Shown: positions 34,358-43,723, numbered from the stretch's first letter. The stretch: DNA of 46,983 nucleotides from Clostridiales bacterium (GCA_029007785.1 JAQXIM010000144.1:1-46983), one strand, 5' to 3'. Numbers and translations are program-made. Notes: generated by a model from the sequence alone, not told the origin.

Positions 34358-36070
34358 TCAGGGAATCTGAAGATTTTCAAAGACACCGGCAAGATCCAGA
34401 GTACCGTAACCCCATTCCCGATTGGGGTAAATATAGACGTTTTTTCTCCGGGCTCCCCGAATCAGATAGGAACGGACACTGGCAGCATCCATGGCGGGAT
34501 CATTCCGGTTGGTGATACCCCAGGTCAGAAGACAGGCGGCGGCACCGGCTGTGATGGCAGCGGCAATGCTGGATCCGGTGCCCGTGGTCATGGAGCCGCC
34601 GGGGCCTGGGCCGGATACCTGGACTCCGGGAGCGGCAAGATCCGGCCGAATTCGATTATCCCGAGTATAGCCTCGGCTGGAATACAGGTAAAGGCTGTCA
34701 GCTCTGTGATTCCAGGTGCTGACGGTAACACCCTGAAGTCCGTTCCCCGGCGAGGTAATCGTGACATCAGGATCAGGACGAAGAAAAATGGGGTCGGGAT
34801 TGATCTGCCCATAGGCAGGAAGCCAGATATGGAACGTTTCTGCCGTGTCGGAGCGGCGGAAAACCCGGATCGTCCAGATTCCAGGAGAAGGCGTCTGAAA
34901 TCCTACAGAAATCAGCAGATTTCCTGAAAGAGCAGCTGTCAGAGTATAGTCTACCCGGATTTTTGTTGCATTGAGGGGAAAAGAAATTTGCTGGCTTTGT
35001 CCCAGAGCAGCAGGAATACGGGGCGCCAATTCTCCGGAAGGAGAAAGAAATCCCAGGGAATACGTATCGGAAGGACTGCCCCATAATTCCAACCGGAAGC
35101 CCGGCGTGTCTTCAGGAATCTGGAGGAGAACCTCCCGGGTTGTTTCTTCAGCGGTAAAACGACCGAAATAGTGATGCTGCCGATTGCCTTCGTTGCCGGC
35201 AGCCATAACGGGGATGAATCCCGGGGAAGAAGAGAGGCGATCCAATACCTTTTCCAGAATATTGGTTCCGTCGTGGGCACCGGAATTGGTTCCCATTCCG
35301 ATACAGAGAACCAGAGGGAGATTTCGGCGAATGGTTTCCGTTAATAGGAACTGAATGGCCAGAAGAATGTCTGTGGATTGATACAAATCGGGACCGTTGG
35401 CAAAATAATAATCCCTGAGATTTTGTTTTGCCGGCTTGCATTTCACCACGGCCAATAGGGCTTCCGGGGCGGCCCCGGAAAAGGAGCCGTCACTGCTTTC
35501 ACTTCCGGCGGCAATGCCTGCCAGAAGGGTTCCGTGTCCATTTTCATCCCGGGAGGGAACCACAGAATAGGGATCGGAAGACCGAAGGGCCTCGTTGATA
35601 TCTTCTTCCCGATATTCGGTGCCATAGGGAGCCACGGAAGGGATTTGGTCAGACTGGATCGTTTGATCCCAGAGGGCAATAATTCGTGTGGATCCATCTG
35701 ATTTGCGGAATGCGGTATTGCGGTAGTCGATTCCCGTATCGATGAACCCCAGAATTACCTGCTGTCCACGAAGATTGGGATCTGGCTGAATATGAAGGGG
35801 AGAAATTCCGGCAGCACTTATGGCACTGGTGTCCAGAAGGGAATAAAGAAGGGGAATGGACTCATATCGGTAATCGGCAACGTTATAATTGGGAACACGG
35901 TTACGGTCCAGATGGATGCACCGGTAATTGAAACTGATGGGTTCGCTGCAGAAGGAACCATAATTCTGCAGAATTTCATTGGTGTTAAGACGCAGGGAAT
36001 AGATGAAATCCAGGTAGTTTTCGGACAGGATTTCCTCTCTGCATTGCCGTTCTTCCTCCGTCATGGACAC
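34358..36070 (-). CDS. Subtilisin-like (S8) serine protease without signal peptide
   Basis: The 570-residue protein has a catalytic triad: Asp in LGFIDTGIDY (D111), His in DENGHGTLLAGIAAG (H179) and Ser in TGTGSSIAAAITAG (S501). The long insertion between His and Ser (about 290-450) is typical of the bilobed CspABC-like family, which in some Clostridia acts during spore germination (family knowledge); the role here is not known. I see no signal peptide, so it is either intracellular or packaged in spores. GTG 36070 has AAGGA at 5 nt; ATG 36064 is the alternative. It is convergent to scfB and next to the exported papain-like protease. Confidence 0.85.
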   Translation of the reverse strand: MSMTEEERQCREEILSENYLDFIYSLRLNTNEILQNYGSFCSEPISFNYRCIHLDRNRVPNYNVADYRYESIPLLYSLLDTSAISAAGISPLHIQPDPNLRGQQVILGFIDTGIDYRNTAFRKSDGSTRIIALWDQTIQSDQIPSVAPYGTEYREEDINEALRSSDPYSVVPSRDENGHGTLLAGIAAGSESSDGSFSGAAPEALLAVVKCKPAKQNLRDYYFANGPDLYQSTDILLAIQFLLTETIRRNLPLVLCIGMGTNSGAHDGTNILEKVLDRLSSSPGFIPVMAAGNEGNRQHHYFGRFTAEETTREVLLQIPEDTPGFRLELWGSPSDTYSLGFLSPSGELAPRIPAALGQSQQISFPLNATKIRVDYTLTAALSGNLLISVGFQTPSPGIWTIRVFRRSDTAETFHIWLPAYGQINPDPIFLRPDPDVTITSPGNGLQGVTVSTWNHRADSLYLYSSRGYTRDNRIRPDLAAPGVQVSGPGPGGSMTTGTGSSIAAAITAGAAACLLTWGITNRNDPAMDAASVRSYLIRGARRKNVYIYPNREWGYGTLDLAGVFENLQIP

Positions 36071-36310
36071 AGGATTCCTTGTTTTTCACTATTCTATGCA
36101 GGAGAAAAAAGGGTGTGTCACTAATTTGACAGGGCTGGTGGAATGAAATAAAATAGAAATAGCATCGCAATGAATTTAAATAGAAATAACTTCGTAATGG
36201 AATGATGTAAGAAGTCCGGATTCTGCCTGGTGAAAGTCATGGGAGAAGAAGGAATAAAAATAGCAGGACGAACAGGAGCAAGAAAGCAGAAGGCAGAAAG
36301 GAGAAGGCGA

Positions 36311-38722
36311 ATGGGCGTATGGAATGTTGGCAGCAGGAACATGACCTTTGGATTATCCGGAAGTATTTTTCTGTTGGTTGGAATGCTGTCGGTGCTGTTG
36401 ATGCCGATCTGTGTATGGGCGGCAGCTTCGAATCCGGATTATGAATATATTTTGGGAAGACCTATGACAGAAGAGGAAATCGAAGAGCAGAAGGCTTTGG
36501 AACCGGAGCTTTCCGTAGACTATCCTTTGGAGCTTCCTGCAATAGAACAAACTGAAAATTCCGATCCGGAACCATCCCGGGGAGTTCTTCCCACATCTTT
36601 TGACGCCAGGGATTACGGATGGATTACATCAGTAAAAAATCAGAGGCCTTATGGTACCTGCTGGGCATTTTCGGCCATTGCTTCTGCGGAAACTTCCATG
36701 ATTCAGAACGGTCTTCTTCTGGGAAAAACAGCGGCAACGATGGACAATGCCGATCTTTCCGAACTGCAGCTGACCTATTTCTTTTATAACAGTGTAGCGG
36801 ATCGTCTCGGGAATACCAAGGGGGACGCAACGAAGGCTCTGACGGATTCTTTTCTGGAACAGGGGGGAAATGGGATCTTTTCCACCTTCGCCCTGTCAAC
36901 CTGGATGGGAGTGGTGAAAGAGAGCAAGGCTCCCTACGAGAATGCATCCAGCACAACTTCACTGAAAAGCTCTTTGGCTTACAGCAAGGATGTGGCTCAT
37001 ATGCAGAATGCCTACTGGATTCCTCTGACGGATATTGAAGGTGTCAAAGAGCTGGTCATGAAATACGGCAATGTGGGTATGAGTTATTATCATTTGGATC
37101 AGTACTACAATTACAGTACGGGAGCATATTATAACAATCAACACCAACAGACAAACCATGCAGTAAATATTGTGGGATGGGACGATAATTATTCCCGGAA
37201 AAATTTTCTCACCCGACCTTCTTCCAATGGAGCCTGGCTGGTGAAAAATAACTGGGGCAGTGAATGGGGAGATCAGGGATATTTCTGGATTTCTTACGAG
37301 GATCTCTCCTTCCAGGGGGCCAATGCCTTTGGTTATGTATACCTTTTTGAGGCAGCGGATAATTATGACAATATCTATCAGTATGATGGCTCCTTTGGAT
37401 ATTCCCGCTGTATTCTGGACAGCGGTGACTCGGTGGCCAACGTCTTTACGGTGGAAGGTTCCGATTATGAAAGACTGTCTGCTGTTTCGATCGCTCTGTA
37501 TACACCGGATGTGAAATATACGATCCAGGTATATCTCAATCCCAGTTCCAGCGATCCCACCAGTGGGATTCCCATGTTGGATACGCCTCAGGTTGGATAC
37601 ACTTCCTATGTGGGATACCACACGATTCCGCTGGAACAAAAAGATGTGGTATTTTCCAAAGGAGATCGTTTCTCTGTGGTTTTCTGTCTGGAAAAAAGCG
37701 GGGATGAACAGATTGCAGTTTTTGAGGATTATACATATGTCAATGGAGGATGGGTCTCCTTTATCAATGATACGAAGCCGGGACAGAGTTATCTGAAATA
37801 TGGAAATTCCTGGACGGATCTGGGAGTGGATCGAAGGGGAAATGCCATGGGAACCGGAGGGGAGACAATCCGTGTGAAAGCATTTACGGAGAATACTTCT
37901 GCCGTACCCATCCAATCGGTTCAGATCAGTCAATCCGATCTGTCTCTGTATGTGGGAAAAACCAAGACTTTGACTGCCCGGATCATACCGAATCATAATA
38001 CAGAAGAAATGTCCTGTCGATGGACCACATCCAATCCTTCTGTGGCTTCGGTAAGCAATGGAAAAATAACGGCAGTGGGAGCAGGAACCTGCGTCATTAC
38101 GGCAAAAGCCGGAAGCAGGAAGGCAAGCTGTACGGTTACCGTACAATTGAAAACGCCTGTCTGGAACGAGATAAAAGCAGTTGGATATGAACAGATTCAA
38201 CTGACCTGGAATTCTGTGAAAGGTGCTCAGGGATATCGCATTTATCGGCGTGTCCCCGGTGGAAAATGGGAAAGAATGGCAACTCTCAAAGGAAAATCCA
38301 GTACAACCTGGAAGGATTCCTCTGCCATTGGAAATACCGTGTATGAATATCGTATGCGGGCCTATTCCGATGCATCGGGAACCCGGGTGTGGGGCGATTA
38401 CACGGATCCTTACCTGATCGTATCGCAGCCGAAAGAACCGTCATTAAAGAAAGTAAAGATCACGGATCAGGGAGTGAAAGTTACCTGGGAGCCGGTTCTG
38501 GCAGACGGGTATCGTGTCTACCGTCGTGCTGCCGGTGGAAAATGGGAGAGAGTGGCTGAGCTTACGGGAAAAGATCGCTCTTCCTATGTGGATATCGGAG
38601 GAAAAGCCGGAGTGGAATATCAATATACGGTGAGAGCCTTTTTCCGGAAGAATAAGAAAGTGGTTCTCAGTACCTATAACAAGAAAGGCCTGACCATTTT
38701 GCTGGCATCCGAAACAAATTGA
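36311..38722 (+). CDS. Exported papain-like (C1) cysteine protease with Ig-like and fibronectin-like repeats
   Basis: The 803-residue protein has a signal peptide (hydrophobic core about 15-36, cleaved near WAAAS). The papain domain keeps the catalytic residues: oxyanion Gln in VKNQRPYGTCWAFS (Q111), Cys (C117), His in TNHAVNIVGWD (H283) and Asn in VKNNWGSEWGDQGYFW (N313). A Lectin-like middle part (about 340-530) is followed by a BIG2 bacterial Ig-like domain (about 534-614) and two fibronectin III-like domains (about 615-706 and 709-801). ATG 36311 is chosen for AAAGGAG upstream and for fitting the signal peptide; an earlier in-frame ATG at 36230 would add a basic stretch. It acts outside the cell, on proteins or the wall. 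Confidence 0.87.
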   Translation: MGVWNVGSRNMTFGLSGSIFLLVGMLSVLLMPICVWAAASNPDYEYILGRPMTEEEIEEQKALEPELSVDYPLELPAIEQTENSDPEPSRGVLPTSFDARDYGWITSVKNQRPYGTCWAFSAIASAETSMIQNGLLLGKTAATMDNADLSELQLTYFFYNSVADRLGNTKGDATKALTDSFLEQGGNGIFSTFALSTWMGVVKESKAPYENASSTTSLKSSLAYSKDVAHMQNAYWIPLTDIEGVKELVMKYGNVGMSYYHLDQYYNYSTGAYYNNQHQQTNHAVNIVGWDDNYSRKNFLTRPSSNGAWLVKNNWGSEWGDQGYFWISYEDLSFQGANAFGYVYLFEAADNYDNIYQYDGSFGYSRCILDSGDSVANVFTVEGSDYERLSAVSIALYTPDVKYTIQVYLNPSSSDPTSGIPMLDTPQVGYTSYVGYHTIPLEQKDVVFSKGDRFSVVFCLEKSGDEQIAVFEDYTYVNGGWVSFINDTKPGQSYLKYGNSWTDLGVDRRGNAMGTGGETIRVKAFTENTSAVPIQSVQISQSDLSLYVGKTKTLTARIIPNHNTEEMSCRWTTSNPSVASVSNGKITAVGAGTCVITAKAGSRKASCTVTVQLKTPVWNEIKAVGYEQIQLTWNSVKGAQGYRIYRRVPGGKWERMATLKGKSSTTWKDSSAIGNTVYEYRMRAYSDASGTRVWGDYTDPYLIVSQPKEPSLKKVKITDQGVKVTWEPVLADGYRVYRRAAGGKWERVAELTGKDRSSYVDIGGKAGVEYQYTVRAFFRKNKKVVLSTYNKKGLTILLASETN

Positions 38723-38742
38723 CGGACAAAGGCTCCGAATGA

Positions 38743-39210
38743 TTAAGAATCCCCGGAATCTGTAGTGAAAATAGTGCAAAGAATCATCAGACCGCTTCCC
38801 AGCATGAGAAAACAGTCTCCCAGATTCAGAATCAGCTTCCCAGGTTTTTTCTTGTGGACGAAACTGAAATAATCGATGACAAAACCATGGCGGAATCGGT
38901 CTGCCAGGTTGCTGGCAGCGCCGCCGGCCATGAGAGCCGCTGCCGCTTTTTCTGTCCGGCGGCCAGGTCGGGACAGAAGTTTTGCAAACCAGGCAAGAGA
39001 AGCTGCCATAATGCATGAGGCAATGGCCCGGACTGTCCGGGGATGGTCCTCTCCAATATTCAGGCAAAAGCCGGAATTATGGTGACGCCGCAGCAGAACA
39101 TGACCTCCCAATATTTTCCTGGGAAAATAGGAGACCGGTTTTTTCTCCATGCGGGATTTGATATGAAGATCCAACAGGGCAGAGCCGGCAGCAAGAAAAA
39201 TGGAAAACAT
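38743..39210 (-). CDS. LspA-like signal peptidase II homologue
   Basis: The 155-residue protein matches the lipoprotein signal peptidase family: an N-terminal D..K (LDLHIKSRME), HNSGFCLNIGED, the first catalytic Asp region GGAASNLADRFRHGFVIDYFSF, and the second Asp in LILNLGDCFLM. The usual FN(V/I)AD is changed to LNLGD and the first helix is short. LspA cuts lipoprotein signals after lipidation. It may be a second, divergent copy or a paralog with changed specificity; a neighbouring gene encodes a lipoprotein, divergently transcribed. Confidence 0.7.
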   Translation of the reverse strand: MFSIFLAAGSALLDLHIKSRMEKKPVSYFPRKILGGHVLLRRHHNSGFCLNIGEDHPRTVRAIASCIMAASLAWFAKLLSRPGRRTEKAAAALMAGGAASNLADRFRHGFVIDYFSFVHKKKPGKLILNLGDCFLMLGSGLMILCTIFTTDSGDS

Positions 39211-39396
39211 GATGGTACTCCCTTCGGTGATACAGTGAATACAGCAATTTTATGGCATCTATTCTACCTCAATTCACAAAGATTTCGTACACTTTTTTTC
39301 ACTTTTTTGATATGCTGAAAAGGAATGAAATGAGTTCACTCAATAGAAAACGTGGACAGGGGACAAATCCGGAAAAAAGAAAGGGAGAATATCCGC

Positions 39397-39425
39397 TGAC
39401 CACAAAGTCCGGCAGAGATACTGCC
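39397..39425 (+). promoter_or_regulatory. Hairpin in the leader of the lipoprotein gene
   Basis: GTCCGGCAG pairs with CTGCCGGCT, then TTTT follows. It resembles a weak attenuator 22 bp before ATG 39447; it also lies inside the longer reading frame that starts at 39330, so the correct start codon decides its meaning. Confidence 0.5.
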
Positions 39426-39446
39426 GGCTTTTCAGAAAGTGCAGGT

Positions 39447-40613
39447 ATGGGAATGAGAAAGAAAAAGAGAATGAAAATAGCAGCAGTTTTATGTATGACA
39501 GCTGTCTTTTGTCTGGCAGGATGCGGAGGAAATCAGAAGGAGGGAGATCCTGCAGAAACAGAAATTCAGGCCGCAGCGGACAATGGAACAGAAAATACAA
39601 AAGATAATGAAAGCGGGGATGAAGAATATGTAATCGAATATAATGTAGATGACTACGTTGTATTGGGTGATTACACAGGATTCCTTGTGGATAAGGTAAA
39701 GACAGAGGTCACCGATGAGGATATTGATATGGAGGTCGAATCTTTTCTTGACGAATATTCTGAACTGGTGGAGATTACCGACGGAGCCTCGGAAGATGAT
39801 TACATCAACTTTGATTGCCAGGTAAGTATTGACGGAGAAGTGGATGAAGATTTGTCCGGCAATATGGATATTATGCTGGGAATGGAAGAGATGGGGAAGA
39901 AAATTGATAAAGCTCTGAAGGGAGCCAAAGCAGACGATCAGGTAACCGTGAAAATGACTCTGGATGATACCTATGGCCAGGGATATGTGGGTGAAAAAGC
40001 AGTTTTTGATATCACGGTAAATGTGGTTTATCAGTATGTTGCCCCGGAATTGGATCAGGAATTTGTGGAAGCCAATACGGATTGTCAAACGGTGGAAGAG
40101 TTCCGGGAACAGATTCGCCAGGAGCTTTATCAGGAATATGAGAATTATAATCTGAGCGAAGCTCAGTCCAGTGCCATTTCCATGGCAGTGGATCAGGCAG
40201 AAATCAGCGGTTATCCGGAAGAGCTTTTTGAAAGCAGCTATAATCGATGGGACGAAACCTATGGATATTATGCAGATATGTTCGGGATGGAGCGTTCTGA
40301 GATGATATCCGATGAGGATCTGGAAGCCGTTGCACTCAATGATGTGTATGTTTCCATGATCGTTCGTGCCATCATGGAAAAAGAAAATCTCACTCTGACC
40401 GAGGAAGATTTTGAAGCTTATCTGGAAAAGAATCTGGCAGAGTATGATTGCTCCAGCACGGATGAACTGCTGGAAAGCTATGGTGAAAATGACTTGAGAA
40501 GAAATGCTCTTCAGAGTATGGTGGGACAGTTCATTCTGGATCGTTCCCAGATCAATGAAATGAGTCAGGAAGAGTATGATGAGATTTATAACCAGGTGTT
40601 TGAAGAAGAATAA
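39447..40613 (+). CDS. Lipoprotein with trigger factor-like PPIase/chaperone domains
   Basis: This 388-residue protein begins with a lipoprotein signal (MGMRKKKRMKIAAVL.. with lipobox LAGC). After a Glu-rich linker comes a trigger factor-like FKBP domain (about 65-190; DDYINFDCQVSIDGEVDEDL, LMLGMEEMGKKIDKALKGA, FDITVNVV), then a trigger factor C-terminal-like helical region (about 195-385; VEEFREQIRQELYQ). The ribosome-binding N-domain of trigger factor is absent. It is a likely folding factor for exported proteins at the membrane. ATG 39330 (AAAAGGA at 5 nt) would add 39 residues before the signal; I prefer 39447, with moderate confidence. Confidence 0.78.
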   Translation: MGMRKKKRMKIAAVLCMTAVFCLAGCGGNQKEGDPAETEIQAAADNGTENTKDNESGDEEYVIEYNVDDYVVLGDYTGFLVDKVKTEVTDEDIDMEVESFLDEYSELVEITDGASEDDYINFDCQVSIDGEVDEDLSGNMDIMLGMEEMGKKIDKALKGAKADDQVTVKMTLDDTYGQGYVGEKAVFDITVNVVYQYVAPELDQEFVEANTDCQTVEEFREQIRQELYQEYENYNLSEAQSSAISMAVDQAEISGYPEELFESSYNRWDETYGYYADMFGMERSEMISDEDLEAVALNDVYVSMIVRAIMEKENLTLTEEDFEAYLEKNLAEYDCSSTDELLESYGENDLRRNALQSMVGQFILDRSQINEMSQEEYDEIYNQVFEEE

Positions 40614-40663
40614 AAGATTTGCCGGTATGCGAGAGCAAATACAATGGAATGGAGGGGAGCATC

Positions 40664-41692
40664 ATGGCGTGGCTTTTTGGAAAAAAGAAGAAGAATAACC
40701 AAAAGAAGGTGCTGCCGGATATGGAGGAAGCCAGTTTTGCCATGTATACCAGGGAAGCCTGGTTTCGCTGTTTTCCCGACTCAACGGAAAGCCAGTGGTG
40801 TGCCCGGGGAAACGACGACGCCGTGGATCTGGCTGTACTGCAGAATATTCAGTATCTGAACAGCCAGGGGGTCTGTGATATTAATAAGCTCAAAGAATTT
40901 CGTATTATCACAGTGGACGATGAATACTTTTCCTGGCTGGAGGAAAAGGGCCTTCGGGACGGAGATGAAGAACGTACGCGCTATATTTCTCAGGTGGATG
41001 ATGAGGCGGCAGAACGCCTTTGGAAGAAAAACGGAATGGGAAAGATATACACCTGCTGCTGCCTGGTATGTACTCTTTTGGGCGTGGATTTGACAAAGAA
41101 TACCACAACGCATTTTCATCTTTCCTCGGAGGAACAGAAATCTCTTCGGAGCCATCTGGAAAAGGTATTTGGGCAGGGAAAAGTCTGGATTTCCCGCCAG
41201 TTTCTCCATCCTTCCGATTTTATTCATGAACAGCAGGAGTTCTGGCAGGAGGGAAGAATCTGGCTGAAAGAGGGCCACAGCTTCAGTCGAAAGGGGTTTG
41301 ATGAACAGCAGAATAAAAACCCGGAAATCAATGTTCTGAATCTGTGCCTTCCGGTGGTTGTCTCCAGTCAATATAATTACCGGATCAATCCCAGGGATGT
41401 TCTTGCCTCCACGACCCAGGCGATTGCATTTCCGGAGCTGTGTGATTCCATGGGAAATGAGGAATGGGACAGTATTAATGAAATCCTTCGTCAGGCCGTT
41501 GAAAAAACTTCTGCCTTTGTGAGTCCGTTTCTGGTGAAGCCGGCAGGGCTGATGGATTTTCTGGTGAAACAAATGGAATTTCTGCGGAAGAATATGAAGA
41601 AGGCAAGACAGGAACTAATTCGGGAAGGGAAAGGACCTTCGTCTTTAGAGCGGAATCCTGAGCCTTCTGCGCGGAACGCTGAGGACAGATAA
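40664..41692 (+). CDS. Uncharacterised 342-residue protein
   Basis: I do not recognise the family. The protein starts MAWLFGKKKKNNQKK (hydrophobic start and a basic patch) and has mixed polar domains, a Cys-rich piece YTCCCLVCTLLG, and an Arg/Glu-rich C-terminus. The gene follows the lipoprotein gene and has GGAGGGG before ATG 40664. Its last codons and stop lie within the end of the TIR-like element at 41678-41735 (see repeats), so the C-terminal RNAEDR was acquired or altered by that insertion. Confidence 0.75.
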   Translation: MAWLFGKKKKNNQKKVLPDMEEASFAMYTREAWFRCFPDSTESQWCARGNDDAVDLAVLQNIQYLNSQGVCDINKLKEFRIITVDDEYFSWLEEKGLRDGDEERTRYISQVDDEAAERLWKKNGMGKIYTCCCLVCTLLGVDLTKNTTTHFHLSSEEQKSLRSHLEKVFGQGKVWISRQFLHPSDFIHEQQEFWQEGRIWLKEGHSFSRKGFDEQQNKNPEINVLNLCLPVVVSSQYNYRINPRDVLASTTQAIAFPELCDSMGNEEWDSINEILRQAVEKTSAFVSPFLVKPAGLMDFLVKQMEFLRKNMKKARQELIREGKGPSSLERNPEPSARNAEDR

Positions 41693-41735
41693 GAACAATC
41701 ACGTGACACAATCGTTTCCTGCTCGTGCCGCGTGC
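41678..41735 (+). mobile_element. Truncated copy (one end) of the TIR element found at 46691-46877
   Basis: Starting GCTGAGG and continuing AGATAAGAACAATCACGTGA, this stretch matches the reverse complement of 46820-46877 at most positions over about 58 bp. The match includes CGTTTCCTG and the CG-rich part. It forms the stop codon region of the 342-residue protein gene. Confidence 0.8.
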
Positions 41736-41765
41736 TTATTTCATAAAGATTATGAAAACGAGGAA

Positions 41766-41795
41766 GGGCTGCCGCATCATCGCGGCAGCCCTTTT
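41766..41795 (+). terminator. Terminator after the 342-residue protein gene
   Basis: GGGCTGCCGC (41766-41775) pairs with GCGGCAGCCC (41782-41791), followed by TTTT. The remaining 600 bp up to the next gene are AT-rich; a 14-codon frame starting at 41880 with GAGGAG upstream and several A/T tracts are the only things noted. Confidence 0.85.
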
Positions 41796-42424
41796 GCATG
41801 AGAGAGGTATAAAATAAACAACACAAATGGTTGGAATCGGCTGACAGCCTTTCGGCTGCCTTGTTACGAAGAGGAGAAAATGTATATCAAATATGGAACA
41901 TTCAGAAATTCTGAATGGGTCTGAACCAGGTTATTATATATCTGGAAGAATCTGCCGGCGGCAAGTTCTTCCGATAAGTTCCTTGTTTTCTTTTGATGTG
42001 ATAAGAATAACCGATAATTGTGAATGGCGTGTGACTTTGAAATTAGAAAAGTATAAAATATCCTAGGAAAATATTAAAAAATGGAAAAGTATACGGATGA
42101 TGGAGATCCGATGCCGTTCCTTCCTGCATATTCCCGGAGAAGAATAAAAGGTGCTGGAGATATTTGAAAGATAACTATATATTTATTGAAATAGAATATG
42201 AAAGGATATCGAGGCGTTTTTAAGGAAAAGAAGATAAAACCGCAGAAAAGCTTGATTTTAAATGTAAAACGTGATAAATTATTTCAAAGATACCGTCATG
42301 GCGATGGGACTTATATATATAACAAAAACCTATATTTAAAAAAGAAAACTTGGCGCTTCCATAATAATCGGTGAAGTACCTTGATCATACATTCAAAAGA
42401 ATGGGTATTTGAGGGAGGAAAAAA

Positions 42425-43708
42425 ATGAAGGCTTATCAATCTATGTCGAAGGAAGAACTTCTGGCACTGCAGAGTGAATTGGAACAGGCTTATGAAGAGA
42501 TGAAGGGAAAAGGCCTGCAGCTGGATATGTCCAGAGGAAAGCCTGCTGCGGACCAGCTGGATCTTTCCATGGGTATGATGAATGTGTGGAGTCCGGAAGA
42601 TGAACTGAAGGCAGCAAACGGAATGGACTGCCGCAATTATGGGGGCGTAGATGGTATTGCTGAGGCAAAGAAACTTATGGCAGATATGATGGGATGTCAG
42701 CCGGAGAATGTCATTGTCTGTGGAAATGCCAGCCTGAATCTGATGTATGATGTGATTACGAGAGCAGAGCTTTTTGGTATCCTGGGAGAAACTCCCTGGA
42801 GCAAACTGGATCAGGTAAAGTTCCTGTGCCCTGTTCCCGGATATGATCGCCATTTCCGCATTACAGAAACCATGGGAATTGAGATGATCAATATTCCTAT
42901 GCTGGAAGATGGTCCGGATATGGATATGGTAGAGAAACTGGTGGCAGAGGATGACAGTGTAAAAGGAATCTGGTGTGTTCCCAGATTTTCCAATCCCGGC
43001 GGTGTTGTATACTCGGATGAGGTGGTTCGCCGTATGGCAGCTTTGAAGCCGGCAGCAAAAGACTTCCGGATTTTCTGGGATAATGCCTATGCTGTACACG
43101 ATCTGTACGAAGAAGATCAGGTTCCTCTGCTGGATATCATTTCCGAGTGTGAAAAGGCCGGAAATCCCGATATGGTATATGAATTTGCTTCTACTTCCAA
43201 GGTAACCTTCCCGGGAGCCGGAATTTCTGCATTTGCATCATCGGAAGCAAATGTGGCTGAATTTAAGAAACGCATGAGCGTACAGACGATTGGATATGAC
43301 AAGATCAATATGCTGCGCCATGTAGCTTTCCTGAAGGATATGGATCATGTAAAAGCCCATATGATGAAGCAGGCCGCTTTGATGCGTCCAAAATTTGAGG
43401 CGGTTGACAGGGTTCTTGAACAGGAATTGGGAGGACTGGGAATCGGTACCTGGACAAAGCCCAGAGGAGGATACTTCATTTCTTTCCAGGCTATGAATGG
43501 CTGTGCAAAAGAAATCATTGCCAAATGCCGCGAGGCTGGTGTCGTAATGACCGGTGCCGGTGCAGCTTTCCCTTACGGAAAAGACCCCGATGACAGCAAT
43601 ATCCGTATTGCTCCCACCTATCCGACTCCGGAAGAACTGGCTATGGCTGCCAGCTTGTTTGTTCTCTGCGTAAAACTGGTTAGTGTTAATAAGCTGCTGG
43701 CCGAATAG
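42425..43708 (+). CDS. Aspartate aminotransferase-like PLP enzyme (class Ic, PF12897)
   Basis: The 427-residue protein is a fold-type I aminotransferase of the Asp_aminotransf (PF12897) group, which in other bacteria is an aspartate aminotransferase. The PLP lysine is in FASTSKVTFPGAG, the substrate pocket PRFSNPGGVV and FWDNAYAVHDLY precede it, and the C-terminal carboxylate Arg is in NIRIAPTYPTP. It links glutamate/2-oxoglutarate to aspartate/oxaloacetate. GGGAGG lies before ATG 42425. The gene is alone, closed by a perfect terminator. Confidence 0.88.
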   Translation: MKAYQSMSKEELLALQSELEQAYEEMKGKGLQLDMSRGKPAADQLDLSMGMMNVWSPEDELKAANGMDCRNYGGVDGIAEAKKLMADMMGCQPENVIVCGNASLNLMYDVITRAELFGILGETPWSKLDQVKFLCPVPGYDRHFRITETMGIEMINIPMLEDGPDMDMVEKLVAEDDSVKGIWCVPRFSNPGGVVYSDEVVRRMAALKPAAKDFRIFWDNAYAVHDLYEEDQVPLLDIISECEKAGNPDMVYEFASTSKVTFPGAGISAFASSEANVAEFKKRMSVQTIGYDKINMLRHVAFLKDMDHVKAHMMKQAALMRPKFEAVDRVLEQELGGLGIGTWTKPRGGYFISFQAMNGCAKEIIAKCREAGVVMTGAGAAFPYGKDPDDSNIRIAPTYPTPEELAMAASLFVLCVKLVSVNKLLAE

Positions 43709-43723
43709 AAACAGAACTCAAAT

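Noticed and set aside
41880-41924. 14-codon peptide with GAGGAG upstream
   Set aside because: Too short to support as a gene; spacing of the site is only 3 nt. Kept as part of the long leader observation.
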